Positions 56,481 to 64,000 of a stretch of DNA of 64,000 nt are shown in pieces; the first letter of the stretch is position 1, and the number at the start of each line of letters is the position of its first letter. Location: assembly GCA_948466265.1 (NCBI GenBank), contig CAOJZU010000008.1, forward strand, positions 1-64,000, given 5' to 3'. Under the pieces are notes generated by a model. That model saw nothing but the letters and a program-made list of their open reading frames with translations. It made no database searches and had not been told where the DNA came from. The stretch is from an uncultured Clostridium sp. Lineage in GTDB: Bacteria > Bacillota_A > Clostridia > TANB77 > CAG-508. A program made the position numbers and the translations under genes.

Positions 56481-56509
56481 TTTACAAAAAATGCTAAAAA
56501 TAGTATAAT
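56481..56509 (+). promoter_or_regulatory. Promoter for the ibrA operon
   Basis: TTTACA (56481-56486), 17 bases, TATAAT (56504-56509), about 25 bases upstream of the start. Confidence 0.65.
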
Positions 56510-56533
56510 CTATATTAAGAGTGAGGAAAACCA

Positions 56534-57824
56534 ATGTCAAAAAAATATTTAGAGAAAAATGTACTAGATGCAGCACTAGAAAGATTAGAAATAATATTTG
56601 AGAATTTCGATAATATCTATTTTAGTGTAAGTGGTGGAAAAGATAGTTCAGTTATGGTACAGCTTGCAAACCAAGTTGCAAAAAAAATGAATAAAAAATT
56701 TGATGTATTATTCATTGACTTAGAGGCTCAGTACCGTTATACAATCGAGCATATAGAAGAGTTAAAGGATTTGTCACAAATTAGAGATTTTTATCATATA
56801 GCACTTCCAATTGCACTTAGAAATGCAGTATCGGTGCTTCAGCCTAAATGGATTTGCTGGGAAGAAGAGAGTAAGCATCTATGGGTTAGAAATATGCCAG
56901 AAGATAGCATAAATATTAAAAACTGTCCATTTCCATGGTTTAGAAAAGGCCAAGAATTTGAAGAATTCATAATTCAGTTTGCAAATTGGTATCAGAAAAA
57001 ATATCAAGTAAAGGTTGCATGTGGAGTAGGTATAAGAACAGATGAAAGCTTAAATAGGTTTAGAACAATCGCTTATCAAGATAGAAAAATAACTTTTAAA
57101 GAATATCACTGGACTACTAAAATAAAAGTACATGAAAAGCCTATTGAAGCATATAATTTTTATCCTATATATGATTGGACAGCAGAAGATATTTGGGGAG
57201 CAGTAAGTAAATTAAATTTAAAGTTTAATTATATATATGAGCTTATGTATAAAAATGGGGTAAGCATATATGAACAAAGGCTCTGTCAGCCATATGGAGA
57301 TGACCAAAGAAATGGATTAAACCAATTTAAAGCATTAGAGTATGATACATGGGCAAAAGTATTAAATAGAGTTAATCGGAGTTAATTTTGGAAATATATA
57401 TTGTAAAACGACAGCACTTGGAAACATTAAATCTTGCAAGCCAGAATTTATGCCATGGCAAAGATATACAGTGTTTTTACTTGAAAGCATAGGAATATAT
57501 AATAGAGATTTGATGATGCATTATTATAGAAAAATTAAAAAGTTTATGATTTGGTACAGAAATAAATATGGAACAGAATTAGAAGATATTCCAGACGTAG
57601 CAGAGTGCAAATTAGAAAGTCAAAAAAAAGCAATTTCATGGAGAAGAATTGCAAGGGCAATAGAAAAAAATGATTTTTATTTAAGAAGATTATCATTTGC
57701 CCAAACTAAAAATGATGATAAAGAATTAATGAGACTTATACATAAATGGGACAACCTCTTAAGCAATCAAACTCAAACAGATGATGTACTTCTAAGGAAA
57801 GTAATTAATGAAAAATTTAAATAA
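56534..57824 (+). CDS. ibrA: IbrA-like PAPS-reductase-family protein (DUF3440), contains 1 CGGN codon
   Basis: 429 residues of the adenine-nucleotide alpha-hydrolase fold: PP-loop SVSGGKDSSVMVQLA (residue 33 on), DLEAQYRYTIEHIEEL, CGVGIRTDESLNRFR and YPIYDWTAEDIW. The C-terminal DUF3440 part has FMPWQRYTVFLLESIGIY. +1 shift at CGGA 57377 gives NRVNGVNFGNIYCK. Relatives include IbrA of Escherichia coli, encoded with ParB-like IbrB, and DndC-like proteins that sulfur-modify DNA. Enzyme reaction unproven; the operon with a GNAT and IbrB-like protein supports the family. Confidence 0.8.
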
Positions 57825-57837
57825 AGGAGAAATAATT

Positions 57838-58218
57838 ATGGTTATTAAAATAACAAATAGTGATGAAAGTTTTTATAAATATATGGGAAAATTTTTTGGC
57901 TCTAGATTAGTCCAAAATCAGACAAATGATAGAATTTATGATGATGATAATAAAGAATGGTATATATATCTAGAAGCTGATACAGCAAAAGCATTTGTGT
58001 CTGTAAATAAAAATATAATAAAAAATGTGTATACTACTAAAGAAAAATATCTAGAAGAAATATTAAATAGAATAACAGAAGAAAATAATATTACATATAG
58101 TGTAGTCAGTAATTGCTATTTAGATACTTATGAAAAATGTGGATTTAAGGTCTGGAAACAAGGAACTTATAAAAATTTTGTAACAATATGCATGATTAAG
58201 GAAGAAGCAAAGGTATAA
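57838..58218 (+). CDS. GNAT-like N-acetyltransferase domain protein
   Basis: About 126 residues; the ATG at 57838 has AAGGAG eight bases upstream. The final third (SVVSNCYLDTYEKCGFKVWKQGTYKNFVTI) has the D-x-x-Y-E-K-C-G-F signature of a GNAT C-terminal strand; the acetyl-CoA loop is not clear, so it may not bind CoA normally. It sits between ibrA-like and ibrB-like genes, separated by 13 and 30 bases, implying a joint role. Confidence 0.55.
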   Translation: MVIKITNSDESFYKYMGKFFGSRLVQNQTNDRIYDDDNKEWYIYLEADTAKAFVSVNKNIIKNVYTTKEKYLEEILNRITEENNITYSVVSNCYLDTYEKCGFKVWKQGTYKNFVTICMIKEEAKV

Positions 58219-58248
58219 ATTTATATGTTGAAGGGACTATATTAAAAT

Positions 58249-58780
58249 ATGAGTGAGATAGAATTTCCAGTACTAAATGTAAAAATGGTAGATATTGATA
58301 AAGTGGTTGCAAATGATTATAACCCCAATAAAGTAGCACCACCAGAAATGTGGTTATTAAAGCATTCAATTGAAGAAGACGGATATACACAGCCGATAGT
58401 AACTTATTATGATAAAGAAAGGGACATATATATTGTTGTAGATGGGTTTCACAGATATAGATGTGCAAAAGAATATTTTAACTTAAAACAAATTCCGATA
58501 GTAACTATTGATAAAGACTTAGAAAACCGTATGGCAAGTACAATAAGACATAATAGAGCAAGGGGAACACATCAAATTATTGATATGTCGCATATTGTAT
58601 TAACATTAACCCAGAATCGGTTGGAGCGAAGAAGAAATTTCAAAACATTTAGGAATGGAATTAGACGAGATTATTAGATTAAAACAAATTACAGGTTTAA
58701 AAGAAGTATTTGCAAATCATGAATTTAGTAAATCGTGGGAAGAATTTGAAGATAACATTAAAAAACAGATTTTTAATTAG
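58249..58780 (+). CDS. ibrB: IbrB-like ParB-domain protein, contains 1 CGGN codon
   Basis: 176 residues. A ParB-type N-domain (VDIDKVVANDYNPNKVAPPEM, DGYTQPIVTYYDKERDIYIVVDGFHRYRCA), then VTIDKDLENRMASTIRHNRARGTH and a helix-turn-helix. CGGT 58618 read as glycine gives LTQNGWSEEEISKHLGMELDEIIRLKQI, a normal ParB HTH; otherwise the protein stops early. Partner of the IbrA-like protein; ParB/Srx domains may cleave DNA or hydrolyse CTP. Confidence 0.82.
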
Positions 58781-58790
58781 GTAAACCGTA

Positions 58791-58819
58791 TTGCAATTTT
58801 ATGTAAAATGATGTATAAT
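58791..58819 (+). promoter_or_regulatory. Promoter for the foreign-looking gene
   Basis: TTGCAA (58791-58796), 17 bases, TATAAT (58814-58819). Confidence 0.55.
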
Positions 58820-58880
58820 CGAAAAGAAACAGGGGCGAGTACCCAAGGCATTTGAATAAAAAAGACAGGAGGACATGGAT

Positions 58881-59291
58881 ATGGTAACTTATGATGCACT
58901 TAAAAGTCTTACAGAGCAGGATATTGCGATGTTCGGTGAGATTCGGCCTATTTTAAATGAGGCTGAGGAGACTGAGAGGCTGATTAACGACACATGGCTT
59001 TTCAGGGCAGGAGAGAAGGAAGTCATGGTATGGAAAGATGACGAAGAGGGTGTAAGAGAATTCGTAAGCTATGACGGAAACTGGCGAAGAGATGTGTCCG
59101 GGTGGGGATGTAACATTGTTAAATGTGATGCAGCTACAATTTTTGAATATTTTAAGGCGGAATTTTTATTCAAAAATTATTGTGCCTGCGTTGTAGATGA
59201 TGATGAAATGGCGAAAAAAGCCGGAATTTGCAAGCATCTCAGAAAGTTTGTAGAACGAACTCGGGAAAAGCATGGTGGCGTATCCGAATAA
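58881..59291 (+). CDS. Hypothetical protein, foreign codon use with CGG as plain arginine
   Basis: About 136 residues, soluble, with WKDDEEGVREFVSYDGNWRRDVSGWGCNIVKC; no family recognised. AGGAGG sets the start at 58881 rather than 58875. Base composition is clearly richer in G and C than its neighbours. Uniquely here, two in-frame CGG codons (58944 in EIRPIL, 59262 in RTREKH) sit in an unbroken frame. If CGGN shifts the ribosome, translation would stop a few codons after 58944 (next frame reads GLF then TAA). It looks recently acquired from a normally decoding relative. Confidence 0.65.
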   Translation: MVTYDALKSLTEQDIAMFGEIRPILNEAEETERLINDTWLFRAGEKEVMVWKDDEEGVREFVSYDGNWRRDVSGWGCNIVKCDAATIFEYFKAEFLFKNYCACVVDDDEMAKKAGICKHLRKFVERTREKHGGVSE

Positions 59292-59320
59292 CTAACCCGA
59301 CCAAACCCTGTAAAACGAAA

Positions 59321-59354
59321 AACCAGTTCATCCAAACTTTTGGATGAACTGGTT
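59321..59354 (+). terminator. Rho-independent terminator
   Basis: A 15-bp perfect stem (AACCAGTTCATCCAA / TTGGATGAACTGGTT), a 4-base loop and a T tract, 29 bases after the foreign gene. Confidence 0.9.
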
Positions 59355-59436
59355 TTTTTGGCATTTACCTTCTTTTTTCCTTGCTTTTTAACCCACTTTG
59401 ATATATAATATATAATACTTTTAAATATAGGGAGGC

Positions 59437-59568
59437 TTAAGTTTGAAAAAGCCATAAAGCATCTTGCGAAGTGGCTCTTCGGACAAATAATCCGAAGCGT
59501 CAGCAAGTACGCCTCTGGTTATTTGCCTTGATTGCCTAGCAATATGACGGCTTCTTTTCCAAACTTAA
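59437..59568. repeat. Structured 132-bp inverted-repeat element
   Basis: Outer arms TTAAGTTTG / CAAACTTAA and AAGCC / GGCTT pair across about 95 bases; inside is a hairpin CTTCGGA / TCCGAAG (59477-59497) and further GC-rich segments. More GC-rich than its surroundings, it lies between the foreign gene's terminator and lysS. It could be a MITE, an insertion-sequence end or an RNA element; I do not recognise the family. Confidence 0.45.
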
Positions 59569-59599
59569 TTTGTGCTTTAGAAAGGAATGATAAATAATT

Positions 59600-61732
59600 A
59601 TGAGCGAAAATGAAAATATGGAAATTGAACAAGACATAAATCACTTAATGCAAATTAGAAGAGAAAAACTTGAGGAACTTTCAAATAACGGAAAAAACCC
59701 ATTTGAAATAACAAAGTTTAATAGAACTCATACAAGTAAAGATGTAAGAGATAATTATAACGAATTAGAAGGAAAAGATGTAACTATTGCTGGACGTATA
59801 ATGTCAAAAAGAATTATGGGAAAAGCATCTTTTTGTGCTATTCAAGATAGTACAGGAAAAATACAAAGCTATGTTAGCATAAATGACTTAGGAGAAGAAA
59901 GCTATAAAGAATTTAAAACATATGATGTCGGAGACATTATTGGAATTACAGGTTTTGTATTCAAAACAAAAACAGAAGAAATCTCAGTACATGCAAAAGA
60001 GATAACTTTACTTTCAAAATCTCTAAGACCACTCCCTGAAAAATTTCATGGTTTAAAAGACATGGACTTAAGATATAGACAAAGATATATAGATTTAATT
60101 GTAAACCCAGAAGTAAAAGATACATTTATAAAGAGAAGCTCTATTATAAGTGAAATAAGAAAGATATTAGATGAAAAAGGATACTTAGAAGTAGAAACAC
60201 CAGTACTTAATACAATATCTGGTGGAGCTACAGCAAGACCATTTATAACACATCATAATACACTAGATATCGATATGTATTTAAGAATTGCAACAGAACT
60301 TAACTTAAAAAGATTAATAGTTGGTGGATATGATAAAGTTTATGAGATTGGTAGAATATTTAGAAATGAAGGAATGGACATAAGGCATAACCCTGAATTT
60401 ACTTCAATAGAGCTATATTCAGCATTTGAAGATTATGAAGGTATGATGGAATTAGCAGAAGAAATCTTTAAAAAATGTGCTGAAAAAGTTTGTAGTAGTA
60501 CAAAACTTACCTATCAAGGAACTGAAATAGACTTAGGTGGAAAATGGAAAAAGATAACTATGATAGATAGCATAAAGGAAGCTTCAGGTGTTGACTTTAA
60601 CAAAATTGAAACAGACGAAGAAGCTGTAAAAATTGCAAAAGAAAAGAATGTAGAAATTCCAAAGGGAAAAGAAACAAGAGGTCATATTATAAGTCTATTC
60701 TTTGACGAATTTGTAGAAAAAACATTGGTACAGCCAACATTTATATATGATTATCCAGTAGAGGTATCTCCACTTGCTAAGAAGAAAAAAGAAGACCCAA
60801 GACTTACAGAGAGATTTGAAATATTTATAGATGGAAGAGAATATGGTAACGCATTCTCAGAATTAAATGACCCAATTGACCAATATGAAAGATTTAAAGA
60901 AGAAATTAGAGCACGTGAAAATGGAGATGACGAGGCAGGAATGATGGACGAGGACTATGTATCGGCACTAGAAATAGGACTTCCTCCAACAGGTGGAATG
61001 GGTATTGGAATAGATAGACTTGTAATGCTTCTAACAGATTCAGCTTCAATAAGAGACGTATTACTTTTCCCAACAATGAAGCCTTTAGGAAGCGGGAATG
61101 AAAATAAATCAAAGAAACTAGAGAATACAGGAAAAGAAGATAGTAATAAATATCAGACACAAATATCAAGAGAAGATGCAATAAATTTATTAAAAAAATA
61201 TAACAAAGAAGAATTTCATATAAGACATGGGATTACAGTTGAGCAGATTATGAGATATTTTGCAAGAAAGTATAATGAAAATGAAGATTTTTGGGGACTA
61301 GCAGGTTTACTTCATGATATAGATTATGAAATGTATCCAGAAGAGCATTGCGAGAAAGCTCCTGAAATTCTAAAAGAAATTAACGCTAGTAAAGAGTTAA
61401 TACATGCTATTTGTAGTCATGGATATGGAATTTGTTCTGATGTAGAGCCAGAACATAAAATGGAAAAAATATTATTTGGTGTAGACGAATTATCAGGACT
61501 AATTTGGGCAGCAGCAAAAATGAGACCTTCTAAGAGTACAAAAGACATGGAAGTTTCAAGTTTGAAAAAGAAATATAAAGATAAAAAATTTGCGGCAGGT
61601 TGCTCAAGAGAAATAATTGCAAATGGAGCTGAATACTTAGGCTGGGAACTAGACGAGCTATTACAAAATACACTTGAAGCAATGAAAGAAGTAGAAGACA
61701 AAATACAAAAAAGTGTAGAAAAGTATGTTTAG
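59600..61732 (+). CDS. lysS: Lysyl-tRNA synthetase fused to an HD domain
   Basis: 710 residues. Residues 1 to about 500 are class II LysRS: OB fold ([23 protein letters not shown]), motif 1 region [17 protein letters not shown], motif 2 [20 protein letters not shown], motif 3 [23 protein letters not shown] lysine-rich linker (510-530) leads to an HD-type phosphohydrolase domain with [27 protein letters not shown] and ICSHGYG. LysRS normally ends near 500, so this is an appended domain also seen alone in Clostridia. No in-frame CGG. Confidence 0.93.
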   Translation: MSENENMEIEQDINHLMQIRREKLEELSNNGKNPFEITKFNRTHTSKDVRDNYNELEGKDVTIAGRIMSKRIMGKASFCAIQDSTGKIQSYVSINDLGEESYKEFKTYDVGDIIGITGFVFKTKTEEISVHAKEITLLSKSLRPLPEKFHGLKDMDLRYRQRYIDLIVNPEVKDTFIKRSSIISEIRKILDEKGYLEVETPVLNTISGGATARPFITHHNTLDIDMYLRIATELNLKRLIVGGYDKVYEIGRIFRNEGMDIRHNPEFTSIELYSAFEDYEGMMELAEEIFKKCAEKVCSSTKLTYQGTEIDLGGKWKKITMIDSIKEASGVDFNKIETDEEAVKIAKEKNVEIPKGKETRGHIISLFFDEFVEKTLVQPTFIYDYPVEVSPLAKKKKEDPRLTERFEIFIDGREYGNAFSELNDPIDQYERFKEEIRARENGDDEAGMMDEDYVSALEIGLPPTGGMGIGIDRLVMLLTDSASIRDVLLFPTMKPLGSGNENKSKKLENTGKEDSNKYQTQISREDAINLLKKYNKEEFHIRHGITVEQIMRYFARKYNENEDFWGLAGLLHDIDYEMYPEEHCEKAPEILKEINASKELIHAICSHGYGICSDVEPEHKMEKILFGVDELSGLIWAAAKMRPSKSTKDMEVSSLKKKYKDKKFAAGCSREIIANGAEYLGWELDELLQNTLEAMKEVEDKIQKSVEKYV

Positions 61733-61753
61733 ATATATAAAAATGGAGAAAGC

Positions 61754-62542
61754 ATGAAAGAAAAAATTGATTTAGATTTAATTTGTGATAAATGGGAAGA
61801 AGAAAATGAAACGAAACAGATGAGAATGTTTAAAAAGGTTGTTGATGAATATAGTAAATTATGTAATGTAGATTTTAGAAGAGAAAATAAATTTGCACAT
61901 AATGATTATGACGTTTTTGATTCTTTACTTCAGTTAACAGTTGCCCAGCCACAGTTTTTTGAAGAATTTCATGAGATTTTAAATAAATATGGATTTAATG
62001 ATAAGACGTATTTAGATTATGCAATAAAAAAGATTACAAAAAATGCGAGTAATGTACAAGCTTTTATTGATGGATTAATTAAAGTAGGAATTATAAATGA
62101 TGTATATGATATGGAGAACAATTCTATAAATATAGAATCTTGCTTGGGAAAATATAATTTCTTCCTTGCAAATGAATATTATATTGAAAATAAAGAAATT
62201 GTAGAATATATTGCAAATGAAAATTTAAATAGAAACTGTCATGCAAATACGTTGTTTTTACTTAAAAGCATAAAAGAAGGAGAAGCAGTAACAGCCAAAT
62301 GCTCTAGTATGTTTAATAATTTATATTACCATTCATATTATAGATGTAATGGAATGATTTGTGATTTAAACATAAATTGTGTGATGAGTGAAGAAGACTA
62401 TAATAAAGTATATAATCCACAAATAATTTCAGTAGTAAATATTGATAATTTAGAAGAAAAGCAGAATATGGTAAAGAGCAATTGCAAAAGTACATTGGAA
62501 GAGTTGTTAGAAATTGCAATTTATGAAGAGGCTTTTAAGTAG
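61754..62542 (+). CDS. Hypothetical 262-residue protein
   Basis: Soluble, acidic, largely helical; starts MKEKIDLDLICDKWEEENETK behind GGAG, 21 bases after lysS. Contains five scattered cysteines and no motif I recognise. May be co-transcribed with lysS. Confidence 0.55.
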   Translation: MKEKIDLDLICDKWEEENETKQMRMFKKVVDEYSKLCNVDFRRENKFAHNDYDVFDSLLQLTVAQPQFFEEFHEILNKYGFNDKTYLDYAIKKITKNASNVQAFIDGLIKVGIINDVYDMENNSINIESCLGKYNFFLANEYYIENKEIVEYIANENLNRNCHANTLFLLKSIKEGEAVTAKCSSMFNNLYYHSYYRCNGMICDLNINCVMSEEDYNKVYNPQIISVVNIDNLEEKQNMVKSNCKSTLEELLEIAIYEEAFK

Positions 62543-62614
62543 TAGATATTGTGATATTAACGTAATTTAAATAAAAATGTAAAAATAAAATTTTAAGCGA
62601 AAGGAGAGCAGTTA

Positions 62615-63121
62615 ATGAAACCAAAAGAGGAACTAAGTGACTTTTTAAAAACAGCATATAAATATGGTAAAGTAAGAGATTTAAAAGAAGCATTTGAAGA
62701 GTTTCCAGTAGAAGAAGAATGGCACAAAGGAAGAATTGAAAATGTCATAAAAGAAGGCAGCGAAACTTATAATATTGACTATGAAATTGGAGATATTGTA
62801 TTTGTTAGAGAATATATGTATTCTGATGGAAAGATTGGAAATAATCATTTTTTCGTAATGATTGATAAAGATAATACTGCTGTTCCTATTGAGAATTTTG
62901 GAATGCTTATATCTTCTAATTTAGATAAGCTTAAATTTAGTGCTAATAAATTATTAGAAAAGGATAAAATGAATAATTTACATAAGGATAGTATAGTAAA
63001 AACGGATGTAGTATATAAAATTTTAAATGAACAAATAATTTTTAAAATTGGTAAAGTTGATGATGAAAAAATAGAAGAATATAAAAGTGGTTTTTATGAA
63101 AAATTGAAAAACAGTTTATAA
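62615..63121 (+). CDS. Hypothetical protein with MazF/PemK-like core
   Basis: 168 residues. The centre (YEIGDIVFVREYMYSDGKIGNNHFFVMIDKD) has the G-D-I-V-x-V-R strand and following loop of PemK/MazF folds, and is followed by a helical C-terminus. RBS AAAGGAGAG. It lies 15 bases before a HipA-like kinase remnant, a combination of small protein plus kinase found in toxin-antitoxin-like loci. Fold assignment is tentative. Confidence 0.5.
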   Translation: MKPKEELSDFLKTAYKYGKVRDLKEAFEEFPVEEEWHKGRIENVIKEGSETYNIDYEIGDIVFVREYMYSDGKIGNNHFFVMIDKDNTAVPIENFGMLISSNLDKLKFSANKLLEKDKMNNLHKDSIVKTDVVYKILNEQIIFKIGKVDDEKIEEYKSGFYEKLKNSL

Positions 63122-63136
63122 AAAGGGAGACAAAAT

Positions 63137-63473
63137 ATGATAGATTTTACAGAATGTATAGAAGAGTTAAATAGTTACAAAGGGTCTGAAAAAAAGAAAA
63201 CTCTAATATATAAAAATAAAAGATATCTAGTAAAATTTCCGGATCCTATAAGAGAAAAAAATAAATTATATGACATATATAAATAGTATGAATAATGAGG
63301 AGACAAACAAGGCAATTTTAAGAATTTTTCCTAAGATTAATATAGAGAAGATAACTGAATTTATTGATAGTATATATTCTATGTCACTTATTAGAAAAGA
63401 ATTTTACAAAAAGATAATTAGTTTAAGATATGAAATTCTAAAAAAAGTTTATAACAAATTAATTGAACTTTAA
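63137..63473 (+). pseudogene. HipA/CtkA-like kinase with internal deletion
   Basis: The first 45 residues (MIDFTECIEELNSYKGSEKK, YLVKFPDPIREKN) match the N-terminus of CtkA-type HipA kinases, and, in the +1 frame from 63270, SYINS-like TYINS followed by a C-terminal helical end (TNKAILRIFPKINIEKITEFIDSIY). The roughly 200-residue kinase core between them is missing and the frame shifts in an A/T run, not at an in-frame CGG (CCG GAT at 63240 straddles codons). Confidence 0.65.
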
Positions 63474-63489
63474 TATTAAAGGAGAAACA

Positions 63490-64000
63490 ATTATAAGAAC
63501 TGTAGAAACAAAAAGATTTATTTTAAAATTAGTCCAAAAAGAAAATGTAGATAAAATATTCAAAATTTTAAGTAACCCACATGTAATAGAAAATTTAAAT
63601 ATGGACATTCATAATAAAATTGAAGATACGATAGATTTATTAAATGATTATTATAATGGATTACAAAAAGGAGAGAAATTTCCATATGAAATCTTAGATA
63701 AGACAACGGGGGAGTTTATAGGAGTTTTCTTAATAAAGTTGGATTTGTTTGACGAAGATTGTTATGAATTTACAATATATTTAGATGAAGTATATTGGGG
63801 AAAAGGTGTTTATACTGAAATACTTCCATATATGGTCAAAGTCGCATTTGAAGATATTGGTACAGAAAATTTTAGAGGTTTTGTAATGGAAAAGAATATA
63901 GCTTCAAAAAAAGTTTTGGAAAAATGTGGCTTTAAACTTGAAAAGATATTTAATGTGAATGGCATACAAGGAAAAATATATAGTTATTTAAAAATTAATA
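63490..64000 (+). CDS. GNAT acetyltransferase, partial (runs off the window)
   Basis: About 170 residues to the window end: RTVETKRFILKLVQKENVDKI, ILDKTTGEFIGVFLI, the acetyl-CoA loop VYWGKGVYTEIL and NIASKKVLEKCGFKLEK, typical of RimJ/RimL-like GNATs. AGGAG lies at 63480-63484 but no ATG, GTG or TTG follows at usable distance; ATT 63490 or ATA 63493 are the candidate starts. Confidence 0.75.
   Translation, partial: MIRTVETKRFILKLVQKENVDKIFKILSNPHVIENLNMDIHNKIEDTIDLLNDYYNGLQKGEKFPYEILDKTTGEFIGVFLIKLDLFDEDCYEFTIYLDEVYWGKGVYTEILPYMVKVAFEDIGTENFRGFVMEKNIASKKVLEKCGFKLEKIFNVNGIQGKIYSYLKIN

Noticed and set aside
3059..58621. Sequencing or assembly errors as the cause of the many frame breaks
   Set aside because: Random indels would fall in homopolymers and in all codon phases. 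Here almost all breaks are an extra C before an in-frame GGN, and straddling CGG is untouched. The two true pseudogenes (IS3 remnant, HipA-like) break in A/T runs instead. Raw reads would still be needed to exclude an unknown systematic artefact.
3059..58621. Mass pseudogenisation of the region
   Set aside because: Essential genes (ftsW, murG, mraY, dnaB, topA, ftsH) would all be dead at once, yet their conserved motifs are intact on both sides of each site and there are no other stops or deletions.
3059..58621. Reassignment of CGG to another amino acid in triplet decoding
   Set aside because: CGG reassignment (for example to Trp) is known in some Firmicutes, but it would leave the frame unchanged; here the frame must move by one at each site.
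3059..58621. P-site slippage at a starved CGG codon as the sole mechanism
   Set aside because: Many preceding codons (GAA, CAT, AAA, ATG, TCG) cannot re-pair one base downstream, and tandem CGGN pairs occur. It remains possible as a contributor at TTC-type contexts.
59445..59535. A 29-codon peptide reading through the structured element upstream of lysS
   Set aside because: It has no valid start codon after the nearby GGAGG, and the palindromic structure explains the sequence better.
1..64000. CRISPR arrays, rRNA operons, complete tRNA genes, prophage structural genes
   Set aside because: I looked for regularly spaced repeats, tRNA T-arm signatures and rRNA-like GC-rich blocks, and saw none beyond the partial tRNA-like piece at 2905.

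Overview
The window reads as chromosomal DNA of a low-GC, spore-forming member of the Clostridia, probably an uncultured gut anaerobe. Supporting signs are A/T-rich codon use, AGGAGG-type ribosome sites, the spore-coat trio cotJABC, SpoVD- and SpoVE-like cell-wall proteins, a DAP-type MurE with DapA and DapB, the gdpP-rplI-dnaB-tilS-ftsH order, and a secreted protein ending in dockerin repeats. I cannot name a genus.

The dominant feature is not a single gene. About 27 conserved genes appear broken, and at almost every break an in-frame CGG codon is followed by a +1 frame change. If each CGGN is read as one four-base codon for glycine (an ordinary GGN codon with an extra C in front), every one of these genes becomes a full-length family member. 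I count about 91 sites: 68 CGGA, 13 CGGT, 6 CGGC and 4 CGGG. Many fall on invariant glycines: Walker A loops of PcrA and FtsH, GTGGY of MurG, GGGGHH of GdpP, GRMG of DapB, GSGGLFG of FtsW and SAGRVQS of TopA. CGG trinucleotides that straddle codons in the same genes cause no shift. Native uninterrupted genes have no in-frame CGG that I could find. The simplest reading is genome-wide quadruplet decoding (or obligatory +1 frameshifting) at CGG, probably by a glycine tRNA with an enlarged anticodon. That tRNA is not in this window.

Layout. 1-3000: an accessory patch with a Fic protein, a SEFIR-domain protein and a TnpV transposon remnant. 3000-6650: ZIP metal transporter, a hypothetical, and pyrimidine-nucleoside phosphorylase. 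6760-16180: pcrA, gdpP, rplI, dnaB, tilS, ftsH. 16500-23010: CAP protein, a class B penicillin-binding protein, a Sua5/TsaC protein, a small exporter, and dapB and purH on the minus strand. 23360-28140: a 1591-residue secreted multidomain protein. 28190-37620: a second SpoVD-type PBP (minus), then murE, mraY, ftsW/spoVE, murG and a YfhO-like membrane protein. 37670-39700: topA. 39920-49380: a complete type IV pilus operon. 49450-53810: dapA (minus), pyk, rpmF, cotJABC. 53830-54200: a decayed IS3 element. 55000-64000: asnS (minus), an ibrA/GNAT/ibrB operon, a foreign-looking gene that does use CGG as an ordinary arginine codon, a structured repeat, lysS fused to an HD domain, hypotheticals, a broken HipA-like kinase and a partial acetyltransferase.

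Coordinates for split genes are given as one CDS from start to final stop, with CGGN positions in the evidence. Frame consistency was checked by hand arithmetic between successive sites, and family assignments rest on motif recognition, not on searches.
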